A stretch of DNA of 64,000 nucleotides from Euleptes europaea (GCF_029931775.1 NC_079320.1:78510656-78574655); one strand, 5' to 3'; shown: positions 11,183-22,273, counted from the stretch's first letter. Translations and numbers: made by a program. The notes: generated by a model not told the origin, from the sequence alone.

Positions 11183-11432
11183 AAAAAAAAGTTGGTTTTT
11201 ATATGCCGACTTCCTCTATCACTTAAGGAAGAATCAAACCGGCTTACAGACACCTTCCCCTCCCCACAACGGACACCCCATGAGGTAGGCGGAGCTGACA
11301 GAGTTCAGAGAGAACTGTGACTAGACCAAGGTCACCCAACTGGCTACACGTGGAGGCGTGGGGAATCAAACTCGGTTCTCCAGATTAGAGTCCACCACTC
11401 CTAACCACCCCTCTTAACCACTACACCAAGCA
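11183..11432 (-). repeat. tRNA-derived SINE (family A)
   Basis: The minus-strand copy runs from GTTGGTTTTTATATGCCGAC to CTTAACCACTACACCAAGC. Confidence 0.85.
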
Positions 11433-11582
11433 TGTCAGAGAGAAATCTAGGCTGGAATCCCCCACCCACCCTGAAGGCTACTTTTCTACATGGGAGGACA
11501 TATTTGTACAGGGGACAGGAACATGGGCTGTTTGTGACTGCTACATCATCCGTACCACTACGTCACTTCAGGGAAAACCCTA

Positions 11583-11851
11583 GAAGCAAAAATGACCAAA
11601 CTGAGGTTATTGTACTTTGGTCACCTTATGAGAAAATAAGAGTCACTGGAAAAGACAATCATGCTAGGAAAAATTGACGGCAGCAGGAAAAGAGGAAGGC
11701 CCAACATGAGATGAGTTGACTCTATAAAGGAAGCCACAACCTTCAGTTTGCAAGACCTGAGCAAGGCTGTTAACGAGAGGAAATTTTGGAGAACATTAAT
11801 TCATAGGGTCGCCATGAGTCGGAAGCGATTTGACAGCACTTTACACACATA
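11583..11851 (+). mobile_element. BovB/RTE LINE 3' end
   Basis: The translation, although broken, follows the BovB C-terminus: a TK-like LTE / FGHLM-like region, then LEKTIMLGK-like, then EGSRKR-like. The 3' tail, GGGTCGCCATGAGTCGGAAG plus CGATTTGACAGCAC, is the BovB end. It is truncated at its 5' end. Confidence 0.85.
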
Positions 11852-12560
11852 GGAATTGACTAGCTCTAGGAGTTACCAACGATTCCTAGAGCTACCTTAC
11901 ATCACTTCTGGGTTTTCCTCAGAAGTGATGTAGCAGTGCAGACAATGCAGGCAGCCCTAGCATCGGATTGTACTTCACGTCTTTCAGCAAATCAGTACCT
12001 CGGTGGCCTCCTGAAGACTTCCAATCTGCTTAATGTAGCTCCTTGGACCTCTGCCGTAGTTATATAAACTTGCATAGGGTTTTGTTTTTTTTTAACTTAA
12101 AAAATGGTACCGAATTATAATGTTACACTAATTCTCCCACTCGTCCATTACTAGAAACTAAAGAAGCCATAAAAGGCTTTCAATTTTCTTCCAACTCTCT
12201 TCCCCCTCAATGAGTTTTGATTGATTATTATATAACTGGAAATGTTTTGCATAGCTGTAATTTCCTAGGCTTCACTGAAGCCAAACTGGCATTCCACACA
12301 GAGTTCTCAGTTTCCCAAATTTCTCAAAAGTCATTCGTGCTGCTACCAATAAGTTCCCAATGAGTTCTTTCCTACTCGTTGGAGCCCATCCTGGCAGACA
12401 CCCCCAGCAACGTTACCACTGGATCCTCTCAGATCTGTAATTCTACTGATTCACAGCTTCCTGCAGGTCCACCAAACATGGGGAATGTTTCACTTAATCG
12501 CACTCTTTTTGGCATAGATGATTTGAGAGTCGATATTTCTTGAAGATGAAGCTGCTGAAA
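11852..12560. other. No recognised gene
   Basis: A short inverted repeat at about 11872-11940 (TAGCTCTAGGAGT / ACGATTCCTAGAGCTA and CATCACTTCTGGG / CAGAAGTGATG). The rest looks unique. Confidence 0.35.
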
Positions 12561-12564
12561 ACTG

Positions 12565-13065
12565 TCTGGAGACCAAGTCCTATGAGGAAAGGTTGAAGGA
12601 GCTGGGTATGTTTAGCCTGAAGAACAGAAGACTGAGAGGGGATATGATAACCATCTTCAAGTACTTGAAGGGCTGTCATATAAAGGATGGTGTCGAGATG
12701 TTCTCTGTTGCTCCAGAAGGTCGGACCAGAACCAACGGGTTCAAATTAAATCAAAAGAGTTTCCGTCTAGACATTAGGAAGACTTTTCTAACAGTTAGAG
12801 CGGTTCCTCGGTAGAACAGGCTTCCTTGGGAAAAACCAAGCTTTCCTTCCCGGGAGGTTTTTAAGCAGAGGCTAGATGGCCATCTGTCAGCAATGCTAAT
12901 TCTATGACCTTAGGCAGATCATGAGAGGGAGGGCATCTTGGCCATCTTCTGGGCATGGAGTAGGGGTCACTGGGTGTGTGGAAGGTAGTTGTGAATTTTC
13001 TGCATTGTGCAAGGGGTTGGACTAGATGACCCTGGTGGTCCCTTCCAACTTTATGATTGTCTTGT
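12565..13065 (+). mobile_element. CR1-type LINE 3' end
   Basis: An open stretch reads KELGMFSLKNRRLRGDMITI and then a KGCHIKDG-like segment, the end of CR1 ORF2. It is followed by the CR1 3' UTR (GAGAGGGAGGGCATCTTGGCC, GTTGTGAATTTTCTGC, GACTAGATGACCCTGGTGG, CCTTCCAACTTTATGATT). Only the last part of the LINE is present. Confidence 0.9.
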
Positions 13066-13262
13066 CACCAGATGGAAAAGCTCCCCAGCAGGGGATATAC
13101 AGGAAGCTTTTCCTTCTTTCCCCAAGCTGCACTTCCCTCCTTGAAAAATTCACAGGTCTCCCCCACCCAAAATGAACTGTTTAGGTGTACTCTTTGTTCC
13201 ACACTTTCTTATCATTGCCTCTCTATACTTAGTCTGGAGGTAGACAATGGGGGTACCAACAG

Positions 13263-13491
13263 GCTGGTTGCCAACTCTGGGTTGTGAAATTCCTGGAGAT
13301 TTTGGGTTGGACCCTAAGGAGGGCAGGGTTTGGAGAGGGGGGGTCCTCAGTGTGTTGGGGTATAATGCCGTAGAGTCCACTCTCCAAAGCAGTCATTTTC
13401 TCCAAGTGAACTGGTCTCTGTTGCCTGGAATTCAAAATCAATTGTAATCCCCAGGAGACCTCCAGCCGCCACCTGGATGTTGGCAACCCTA
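13263..13491. mobile_element. hAT-type MITE, diverged
   Basis: GGTTGCCAACTCTGGG to GTTGGCAACCCTA with the usual inner landmarks (GGAGATTTTGGG, CAGTCATTTTCTCCA, CAATTGTAATCCCCAGG). Confidence 0.8.
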
Positions 13492-13494
13492 TCA

Positions 13495-14170
13495 CCGAGT
13501 GAGCTTTGTGGCTGGGCGAGGATTTGTACAAAAGTGTCTCCTGTCCAAGTACGACACTTAGTTACCACACTACACTGGTTCACATAAATTATAAGCAGAC
13601 ATAATTTTTTTAAAAAATCTGTAGCATATATGTGTGAGCGGCCATACTGATGTCAGAGTTTAATTAAACCCAAATTAAAAGTACTCAGTAGCCACTTTGA
13701 AAGCGCTTTAAAACAAGGCGTTCAGGGGAAACCAACTGGAAAAGCATTTTTGTTACAATGCAGATGCTGAAATGGGATATTTTTGGGAAAGAATGTTGTT
13801 GTGCTAGCCACACACTGTTTATTTTCCTTGATCTGCAATGTTAACCTTTGGAGCGCTTTGAGGCCTGGCATGGTTTTAGAGCAGGGTTCCTTCTCAAGCG
13901 ACAGGGGCTGTTTGCGTGGAAACTCCGGCTCTGCTGGAACTGTTTACGCCACAGATTTGCCACAGGGGTCTATGTGAGTTCCCCGGGATTCTTGGAAGTT
14001 ACTAGTTGTTTTAATTGGAATAGAAATCCACACATTCTTTGGTCTTTGCTTAGCATAGTGAGAGAAGATCTTCACTGCACAAGGAAAAAGAGGGCTCCAA
14101 ACTTTATGTTCTCCCCCATGAAGCAGCAGACAGCAGCAAGAGCACTTGACCCCTCTTGAACCTCCCAGTC
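13495..14170. other. Non-repetitive stretch, candidate conserved non-coding DNA
   Basis: No repeat family was recognised from 13560 to 14150. It contains TTTAATTAAACCCAAATTAA and other AT-rich clusters beside moderately GC-rich sequence. Short frames are not convincing as coding. Confidence 0.35.
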
Positions 14171-14174
14171 ACAT

Positions 14175-14660
14175 GAACACATGAAGCTGCCTTATTCTGA
14201 ATCAGACCATCAAGGTCTATCAAAGTCAGTATTGTCTACTCAGACCGGCAGCGGCTCTCCAGGGTCTCAGGCAGAGGTCTTTCACATCACCTACTTGCCT
14301 GGTCCCTTTAACTGGAGATGCCGGGGATTGAACCTGGGACCTTCTGCATGCCAAGCAGATACTCTACCACTGAGCCACAGCCTCTCTCCATGGCTCTCCA
14401 GGGTCTCAGGCGGAGGTCTTTCACATCACCTACTTGCCTGGTCCCTTTAACTGGAGATGCCGGGGATTGAACCTGGGACCTTCTGCATGCCAAGCAGATG
14501 CTCTACCACTGAGCCACAGCCTCTCTCCATGGCTCTCCAGGGTCTCAGGCGGAGGTCCTTCACATCACCTCCTTGCCTGGTCCCTTTAACTGGAGATGCC
14601 GGGGATTGAACCTGGGACCTTCTGCATGCCAAGCAGAGGCTCTACCACTGAGCCACGGCC
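14175..14660 (-). repeat. tRNA-Ala-like SINE (family D) with its head triplicated in tandem
   Basis: A minus-strand SINE whose front about 139 bp (GGCTCTCCAGGGTCTCAGGC to CACTGAGCCACAGCC) occurs three times, starting near 14254, 14392 and 14531 (periods 138 and 139). Units are nearly identical, so the expansion is recent. Confidence 0.9.
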
Positions 14661-14664
14661 CCTC

Positions 14665-14890
14665 CTCAAAGGACAGGCCACAGCTCAGTGGTAGAGCAGC
14701 TGCTTGGCATGCAGAAGGTCCCAGGTTCAATGCCCAGCATCTCCAGTGGAAAGGCTCAGGTAGTAGGTGATGTGAAAGACCTCTGCCTGAGAGCCTGGAG
14801 AGCTGCGCCAGTCTGAGTAGACAATACTGACTTTGATAGACCTTGATGGTCTGATTCAGGATAACGCAGCTTCATGTGTTCATGTGGTCT
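14665..14890 (+). repeat. tRNA-Ala-like SINE (family D), inverted partner
   Basis: A plus-strand copy: CCACAGCTCAGTGGTAGAGC, GGTCCCAGGTTCAATGCCC, GTGAAAGACCTCTGCC, CTTTGATAGACCTTGATGGT. It faces the triplicated minus copy and forms a long foldback with it. Confidence 0.9.
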
Positions 14891-15087
14891 CCTCCACGTA
14901 TTTCTCTCTATCTCTGTCCCTCCCTCTCTCTCAGACACACACAGGCCCTGTTCAGATTACTGTTCTAAGCCGGATGTCATCCATTGTTGGCCCATTTTGG
15001 AATAAAGTGATACAAAGATGGGTGTTCATTCGGCTCATTTCAATCCATCTATGAGCCATCTCTAAAGCACTCTGGTTAGTTCAAACA

Positions 15088-15331
15088 GCCATGCGATTGT
15101 TTTCCTGCCTTTTTTGCCGGTGCGTTCTTTTCCGGCTTAAAAAAAAAAACGTTCTGAGATTTGCGTATAACGCAAATCTCAGAACGTGTTTTTTTTTAAA
15201 GCCGGAAAAGAACGCACCGGCAAAAAAGGCGGGGAAACAATCGCATGGCTGTATAACGCAAATCTCAGAAGTTTTTTTTTTTAAAAGCCGGAAAAGAACG
15301 CACCGGCAAAAAAGGCGGGGAAACAATTGCA
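15088..15331. repeat. 79-bp palindrome plus a direct third copy
   Basis: Arms 15088-15166 and 15170-15248 are reverse complements around ATA at 15167-15169 (core TTTGCGT/ACGCAAA, outer CCGGTGCGTTCTTTTCCGGC), with few mismatches. Positions 15252-15331 repeat the right arm again in direct orientation. Open frames here are repeat by-products. Confidence 0.9.
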
Positions 15332-16433
15332 GTCCTTCCCGAAGCGCTCCAGGCAGCTTTGAGCGAGCATCAAAATTGACCATGCAAAAATGGCCAGAGA
15401 GAGAGAGATCCTTTCTCCTCCCACTCCCAATTCAGTTTCAAACCCTTGATCTGGATAACAAAATAAGAATGTCTTGGGGTGAATTTAGAAGGGAGAATCT
15501 ATGGATAAGGGAAGGAACGTCTCCTTTTGCCTTACTATCAATTCTCCCTTACAGATCCCCTCACACATTTACTTCATTAGGAAAAAAACAGAGTGGGGAA
15601 TCCTATGTTTTTCTCGTGAAGGCCAATGTATTTTTTTTTATTTTTTACGTTTTATAAGATTTTTATTTATATAATTGGTAGGGTACAGGGAAAAAAAGGG
15701 AAGGGTAAGACGTTGTATATGTAAAAACAATACAAGATTAGAAAATAAGCTCAGTTGTATACAAAATTTTTTATGATATATTAGAAAACATTTTCTGCGT
15801 AAAAAATTGTTGCAAAATATCATTGAGTTATTCTACTTATGTCATGTTAATATACTGTTATATGAAAATCCAGAGTTTGCTTAGCAGTTAGTTAAAACAT
15901 ATAAAATAATACATAGCCTGTTATAGATATTTAAGCCAGCGTACTTTGTTCAGTTAGCTGCAATTCATATAAGTATAGAATGACGCCCACTTATCATCAG
16001 ATTGCTCTGTAGATTCACTGGATTTTAAATTTAATTCGAAAGTCATCCTGGCCATACTGGCATATTCCAACAGTTTTTCTTTCCAGGCCAATGTAAATGT
16101 GACGGGGCAGTCACATTTGTTTATTCATTATCAGTCCTGCTCGCATCTAAAATGGTAGGGCAGCGGTCAACTTTTACAACACGAAGAAGAAGAAGATCTT
16201 AGGGGAGATCGAAGAATCATGTTACAACAGGATCAGGAAGACCTGGACATTGTGTGGGCTGGGCACGAGGTCATCTCTAAGGGACAGAAAACTCAACAAC
16301 TGTAATAATTATTATGCCATTAAAGGTTTCATTGTCATTGTCATTGATAGAAAACTCATCCATAACCCCAAAGAAAAACTGAGTCGGACCAGCGGAGAAA
16401 GTAAGTCAAAGTGCCCATTTGTAAAAGACCACA
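15332..16433. other. AT-rich stretch, possible LINE 3' UTR on the minus strand
   Basis: Positions 15640-16090 are AT-rich, with TTTTATAAGATTTTTATTTA at the left and TGGCATATTCCAACAG near 16060. This looks like the reverse of an AT-rich LINE 3' UTR, but the family is not identified. No coding sequence seen. Confidence 0.3.
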
Positions 16434-16610
16434 GAGAGCCAGAGTGGTGTAGTGGTTAAGGTGTCAGACTAGGATCTGGGAAACCCAGGTTCGAATCCCC
16501 ACTCTGCCATAAAAACTTGCTGGGTGATCTTGGGCAGTCGCACACTCTCGGCCTCAACCCTGGCAATTATTTGGATGGGAGACCCCCAAGAAATACCAGG
16601 GGCGTAATCC
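16434..16610 (+). repeat. Composite tRNA/5S-like SINE (family C), 3' truncated
   Basis: AGAGCCAGAGTGGTGTAGTG head, GGTTCGAATCCCC B-box, TTATTTGGATGGGAGACCCC 5S-like piece. It then breaks off into a MITE end. Confidence 0.85.
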
Positions 16611-16651
16611 CAGGAAATCTCCAGTCACCACTTGGAGGTTGGCAACCCTAT
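16610..16651. mobile_element. hAT MITE right-end fragment
   Basis: The last about 40 bp of the family, ending GGAGGTTGGCAACCCTA, joined directly to the SINE on its left. Confidence 0.7.
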
Positions 16652-17068
16652 TTCTCAGTAAGAGTGCATAGGGGTCAGAGCCTCAATGTTCATGTGTGTC
16701 CATTTCCATGCATGTGCAGTAGAGTCCAGCAACATATGCTCTCATCCAACCCTTGACTTTCAGCTACCAGAGATCTATGGGAGGTGGCTGAAACCTGGAA
16801 AGTTGTGGTTCATGACTCAGTGTTAACATTTTTTAAAGGCACCCCCAAAATCTCCCAAAGGGACAAAGCAGGGAAAGTAATTTAACAGGAGAGAGAGAGA
16901 AATAGGTTTTGCCTCAGGTAAACAGGGTTCATTAGAACTTATAAAGGGGTTCGCTCTGGCCAACACACCTGGAAAGACCATTACAGATGTTTAAAGCCAG
17001 CTGTTTTATTTCATGTGGAAGCATTGTGAGCAGCAGACTCTTCTCTCCAGTAGCTTAATACTAGGATC

Positions 17069-17103
17069 CATCCATCCATCCATCCATCCATCCATCTATC
17101 TAT

Positions 17104-17177
<74 letters not shown>
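17069..17177. repeat. Microsatellite (CATC)n then (TATC)n
   Basis: An uninterrupted tetranucleotide tract, first ATCC/CATC units and then about twenty CTAT/TATC units. Confidence 0.98.
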
Positions 17178-17190
17178 CTGAAAACAAGGA

Positions 17191-17412
17191 TAGGGTTGCC
17201 AGCTCCAGGTTGGGAAATACCTGGGGATTTTGTGGGTGGAGCCTGAGGAGGGTGGGGTTTGGGGAGGGGAGGGACTTCAGTGGGGTATAATTCCATAGAG
17301 TCCACCTTCCAAAGCAGCCATTTTCTCCAGGTGAACTGTTCTGTGTCGCCTGGAAATCAGTTGTAATAGCAGGAGATCTCCAGCACCACCTGGAGCTTGG
17401 TTGGCAACTCTA
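17191..17412. mobile_element. hAT-type MITE
   Basis: TAGGGTTGCCAGCTCC to GGTTGGCAACTCTA, flanked by AACAAGGA and AACGAGGA (7 of 8 matched). It lies 14 bp right of the tetranucleotide array. Confidence 0.85.
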
Positions 17413-18839
17413 AACGAGGAGGATATTGTTGTTTAATATTACAAACGTTATCCACTCACAAAAACTCACCAACTGTTTTGCAAAAGAGGTTTAATATGGA
17501 CAAATTTTGTACAATAACATTCTTAGTACAATCAAACGATACTCCTGAGGAAGGTGGGGCTTCAGGTCAAAAGACCTGGCTGGCTGTACCTTATCCAGTT
17601 GCTGGGAGCTGACATATTCTTAAGAAGGTCTGCTTCTGTTCAAGGTTTTTTACCCTAATGTAGTACTGCTCCTTCAGTGGGCAGGTGTCTTTTAGATTTC
17701 TGGTTGGTTCCAGACTCCTACAATCCTAATCCTAAAGCGCTGTTTATTGAACATCCCATTTTGTGGATTGTATTGACTTAGTCTGTGTGATCAGCCTTGA
17801 GTTCCTGTGAGAAAGTCGGACTATAAAATTCATAAATAAACAAAATAGTACAAAGTACAGCCTTCACAGACTACTGGAATAACAGATACATCTTGCTGTT
17901 TTAGCAGCTTTTCGCAATGTACCCTCACAGAAATCCTGCTTAGTTATGCCAGAACACAGCAACTGATTGAAGAGCACCCATTAAGATTCATGGCTGTGGA
18001 GGAATTTGAATTCAGGCCTCCACTGCACCTCACCGACTGTCATGAGAGCTGGTGAAATCTACCCGCTGTAATGCAATCTGGATTTCTAGAGAAAAGACAT
18101 CCCAGTTCGGTATTCTGTATTATTGTCTGATAACAAGGGTGCATTGGGAGACCAAAACACCCCAGGAAAAGGGCCAGTCTGCCCAATAACACAGTTCATA
18201 AGCATTAAAAAAAAAACCTCACCTTTATGTATTACTTCAGAAAGGCAATGCAATGAGTCAAAGCTGAACCAAGAAAGTGAGCCACCCACTATTCTGGGTC
18301 TAAAGACGTCTGGTATAATTTCTCTGTTTTGATCAGCCAGTGTTATAAACTTTCATTTATGCCTTCATCAAGATATCTTCTTTTATTTTTCTGCAGAGCC
18401 GCATATCCCTACATCGAATAGCCAACAACAAGGACAATTGAGCATTTTGAGCAATGAGGAAAAGCAGTAAATAAAGGGACGCAAAACATATTGGAGACAA
18501 TCCAGTCCCTCGTTCATCCTCCCTACTGTCTCCCACCTTTACAACCCTCTCCACCAGAGCTGCCAAGTCTCCCACTATTGTGGGAGACCTCCTGGCAGCA
18601 GCCCCAGACCCCTACCCCCCAGTCAGTAGGGCAGTGGGGGGGATAGGTAAAAAAAATTTAAGCTTTAGGATTTGTGTAACTGAACTCTCAAGTACCTTCC
18701 TAACAACTAGACAAAGGTACCAAAAGGAAACTGCATTCACAAGCTGAAAAACCTGTTTCTATCTTGCAGACGTTTCTGTAGCACAGTCTATACAGGGCAA
18801 CGGGAACCAGAAAGAAGCAAAAAATAGTTTTTTATGAAA
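17413..18839. other. Mostly unassigned intergenic sequence
   Basis: An L2-like tail fragment (CTTGAGTTCCTGTGAGAAAG ... AAATTCATAAATAAAC) at about 17790-17850 is the only repeat recognised. A TCCTGAGGAAGG...AAAAGACCTGG segment near 17540-17580 has a faint PLE-hammerhead layout. No gene recognised. Confidence 0.35.
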
Positions 18840-18900
18840 AGAATTATATCTGTTCTTGTAGGTTATCCGGGCTGTGAGACCGTGGTTTTGGTATTTTCTT

Positions 18901-18943
18901 TCCTGACGTTTCGCCAGCAGCTGTGGCAGGCATCTTCAGAGGA
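18901..18943 (-). ncRNA. Hammerhead ribozyme motif, left arm
   Basis: Minus strand: TCCT (helix I), CTGAAGA core, about 20-nt helix II hairpin, GAA, ACGT (self-complementary, no loop), C as the cleavage position, AGGA (helix I). This matches the type-I hammerhead core C-U-G-A-N-G-A ... G-A-A. Confidence 0.75.
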
Positions 18944-18989
18944 GTAACACTGAAGGACAGTGTCTCTGGACACTGTCCTTCAGTGTTAC

Positions 18990-19032
18990 TCCTCTGAAGA
19001 TGCCTGCCACAGCTGCTGGCGAAACGTCAGGA
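18990..19032 (+). ncRNA. Hammerhead ribozyme motif, right arm
   Basis: Mirror image of 18901-18943: TCCT 18990-18993, CTGAAGA 18994-19000, helix II 19001-19020, GAA 19021-19023, ACGT 19024-19027, C 19028, AGGA 19029-19032. ACGT cannot close a hairpin on itself, so two copies would need to pair. Confidence 0.75.
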
Positions 19033-19126
19033 AAGAAAATACCAAGACCACGGTCACACAGCCCGGATAACCTACAAGAACCGATGAACTCTGCCAGTGA
19101 AAGCCTTCGACAGAATTATATCTGTT

Positions 19127-20150
19127 GGAGCTATGGATATTCTCTAAGTAATTAGTTGCACATGGTTTTTTGCTTGTGCCCCGGGGTAAGCATGTTCTGA
19201 GATGAGGTAATAAACAGATTGAGTGTGGCTTTGGAAACTGGCGGCCACGTTACCCAAAACGTCCAGTAAGTGAAAATGCCTGAATCTGTAAGACCTTAGA
19301 AATCCAAAGAGACCACAAAGGGGGAAAGAAAATCTCTTAAGAGCCAGAGACATTGCGTTTCCATTTGATGAAAAGTGATACTATTAAAAAGGGGGGGGAT
19401 GAGAACAAAGCTTTCTCTCACAACCCCGAAGAGCTAAGAAACAAGCAGGAGAGGATTTGCTAGGGTCATTTACTCCAGCATATCCGTGCAAATTATTGGT
19501 GTCATTCCAGCTCCCATCCAGAGTTGGGGAGGGGAGGCAAGTTACTGAGGCTTGGTTGCCTGCATTTCCTTCTGAGGCGTACCTTCAGAGTTTTTATTCC
19601 CCAGAACAAAATACCTGGCTGGTGATCTGAGTTAGGAAATTTCCCTGGGGTGGTGAGTTCCCAACCAGTCGCAAACAGCCAAGGAGCTACTATGAACCAG
19701 GGGCTGAACACCATATCAGTGAGTCATGGCACAAGGGCTACTAAGTCAGGGGAGGAAGCCACCGGTGCAACTCTAAGCAGAGTGGCCCCCTTCTAAATCC
19801 ATTTAAGTCTATGGGCTTAGAAAGGTGTCACTCTTTTTAGGATTGCACTGCATGAGTCCGAGGCTGGTCCCTGAAACATTCTTTAGGGGTCCAGTTTCAA
19901 TTGGGCTTTGAACCCAAAGCAGGGCTTGGACGAGACCAACCTTCTGTGGGATCCGTCAGATAGTAGGTTGCTTTAACTTTCCTTTTATCCCTTAGAAGCT
20001 CCTTGATCAATTGATCTTGAGCAGCATATATCTAGTGTTGGAGGGATATAAGGACTGAAACAAATCTTGCCACTGACAATGTAGCCTTGGGGTCCCTATC
20101 ACTTAGTAAAAAAGGCATTATGTCAGTCACAGAGGCATCATAGTAGGTTG
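19127..20150. other. Mostly unassigned; one short palindromic repeat
   Basis: Positions 19764-19853 hold a member of the GCAATCCTAA palindromic family (GTGCAACTCTAAGCAGAG ... TTTTTAGGATTGCACTGC). The rest shows no gene or repeat I recognise. Confidence 0.45.
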
Positions 20151-20579
20151 CAGGGCTTATGGAACTTGAGAGAGCTCCCAGCCGTCAGAGGTCGCCTCGC
20201 TCTCCCCCTGCACTTACCCACGTTTTGCCCATGTTTTGAGGGACCTGTTTTATCTCATATTTGAAAACCAGGGCAAAATGCAGGGAAACGCGGGGGAGAG
20301 CAAGGCAACCTCTGACAGTTGGAGGCGGGGAGCGCCTTTCCAGCTCTTCTTTCCGTCTCTTCTTGCCGGGGCTCGGCGATGACATTGGCCAGCGGGGGGG
20401 GGGGGGGGGCTGGGTCCGGAAAGGGGACCGAAAGGACGCCTCTCCCGGGGGCCCAGCCCGGTGTGCCGGCACTGGAATGTGGGGTGGGCGCTCTCTGAGC
20501 TGGACTTTTGGGAGTGACGCAGGCAGGGGACCACTTGCCGGGTTTTCTACAGACCTGTTAATTATGCTATTTAATTATA
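20151..20579. repeat. GC-rich block related to the 56.8-57.1 kb palindrome
   Basis: GCCTCGCTCTCCCC, GTTTTGCCCATGTTTT and the inverse GGCAAAATGCAGGGAAACGC, GAGAGCAAGGCAACCTC form inverted halves. They resemble GCCTTGCTCTCCCCGTGCA at 56910-56935. A poly-G run lies at 20393-20410. Confidence 0.5.
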
Positions 20580-20872
20580 ATTCTGCAGACCTGTTAATCA
20601 TAATATTTAATATATTCATGGAGGAAAGGGGTATGCATGGCTATTAGTTAAAGTGGATACTAGTCACGCTGCATGCCCATTCTCTCTAGTATCAGAGGAG
20701 CATGCCTGTTGTATTAGGTGCTGTGGAACACAGGCAGGATGGTGCTGCTGCAGTCGTCTTGTTTGGGGGCTTCCTAGAGGCACCTGGTTGGCCACTGTGG
20801 GAACAGACTGCTGGACTTGATGGGCCTTGGTCTGATCCAGCATGGCCTTTCTTATGTTCTTAACGGCATGCA
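20580..20872 (+). repeat. LINE 3'-end repeat
   Basis: The same family as 3838-4380: GTATTAGGTGCTGTGGAACA, GGCACCTGGTTGGCCACTG, GACTTGATGGGCCTTGGTC, ending TTTCTTATGTTCTTAA. Confidence 0.8.
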
Positions 20873-21831
20873 TAATCCAAACAAAGACCCAAAGTTGTCA
20901 GAGGGGTGACCGCGAGGGAAACAGCCATGCATAAAAGACCTATGAGATGATCCAACCTAGGGGCTAAGCAGTAATAGCCTGTTTGTGTCTGAAAGCATTA
21001 AACAAAATCCAAGCTACTTTCTAGAGCCGTAGCTGATCTAAACCTCAACCAGGTTTCTCCTTTGTCAGCCTGGAGACCTATGCTGCTGTTCTATTCCTTG
21101 TGACTATCTTGTACATAAATAAATCTTCTTTGTCCTGTTCAAATCCTGCCTCAATGATCGCCTTAAACTATTTGCGCACTACATATACTTACCGCATAGC
21201 AGCGAACCCAAAGCCTATACACTCGCTACCATTAGAACACCTGGTAACTGAAGAGAAGGTTTATAGTTTAAAACAAACCTAGATCCAAGAAACCTTAGGA
21301 GGCTCTTTGTGTGGAAAAAATAGGCTCATCACAAGAAATGTAGTCTGGAAATGAGCTGTAATTCCGGGGGATCCCCAGGTCCCACCTGGACGCTGACATC
21401 CCTAACAGTTAAACATGATCATGGAAAGGGTGTGTGTAAAACTCTTCAAAGACTTAGATAAGCCCAGCGGAAGGCTTTGCTGAAGTGATGCTGCCAACTA
21501 TTTTACTACGATACTTTGCAAACAACAGCCGTGCAAATGTAGTCCGTATGGAGTGCATTACAGAGCTTTACTGTGGAAGAATTTCTTATTTATGTTCAAT
21601 TGTACAACTGCCAGTTGATTCATTTTCATTTGGGAGAGGATTCCAGATAATTTATTTTGCTTGAAAACCAGCATTTCCTTCTGACTATGCAGCTTCCAAA
21701 ATATAGATTGCCTGTCTAGATTGAGTATTTCATCCCCTGAATTCCATGGCATGCTAATCAGCTAAAGAGCCCATGGATTGACTGAAGAGGCAATAGCATC
21801 TTCACTTTTCAACTAGAGGTACCATTTTACA
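20873..21831. other. Palindrome-family end fragment, then unique DNA
   Basis: Positions 20873-20940 (GGCATGCATAATCC ... GGGTGACCGCGAGGGAAAC ... CATGCATAAAAG) match one arm end of the repeat at 56817-57093. From 21420 to 21780 the sequence looks unique and is a candidate conserved element. No gene recognised. Confidence 0.4.
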
Positions 21832-22273
21832 TAGGGTTGCCAGCTCCAGGGTGAAAAATACCTGGAGGTTTTGAGGGTGGACCCTGAGGAAGTCGGAGTT
21901 TGAGGGGGGGAGGAACAGCGGCTATTTTCTCCAGGGGAACTAGGGCTGCCAACCTCTAGGTGGTGGCTGGGATTCTGCCACTATTACAACAAACCTCCAG
22001 GCAACAGAGATTCAGTTCACTTGGAGAAAATAGCTGCTTTGGAAGGTGAACTCTGGCATTAAACCCAATTGAAGGCCCTCCCCTCCCCAAATCCCGCCCT
22101 CCTCAGGTTCCACCCCCATAATCTCCAGGTATTTTCCCAACCCAAAGCTGCCAAACCTAAGGGTAACTGATCTCTGTCGCCTGGAGATCCACCTACTTTC
22201 CCCAAGCCTTGCCTTCCCCAAACTCCAGCCCCCAAATCTCCAGGTATTCCCCAACCCTAAACTGGCAACCCTA
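21832..22273. mobile_element. hAT-type MITE, outer copy of a nested pair
   Basis: Left part 21832-21940 starts TAGGGTTGCCAGCTCC. Right part 22160-22273 ends ACTGGCAACCCTA. It is split by a second MITE. Confidence 0.8.
21941..22159. mobile_element. hAT-type MITE nested in another
   Basis: TAGGGCTGCCAACC to GCTGCCAAACCTA, flanked by AGGGGAAC and AGGGTAAC (7 of 8), both lying in the outer MITE. Confidence 0.8.

Larger units (their letters stand above)
18855..19111. mobile_element. Palindromic Penelope-like derivative with 15-bp TSD
   Basis: Arms meet around TCTG near 18967 (GAAGGACAGTGTC / GACACTGTCCTTC). The insert is flanked by a perfect 15-bp duplication, AGAATTATATCTGTT (18840-18854, 19112-19126). 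The right end extends further (AAAGCCTTCGAC) than the left, so one arm is truncated. Both arms hold a hammerhead motif. Confidence 0.9.
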
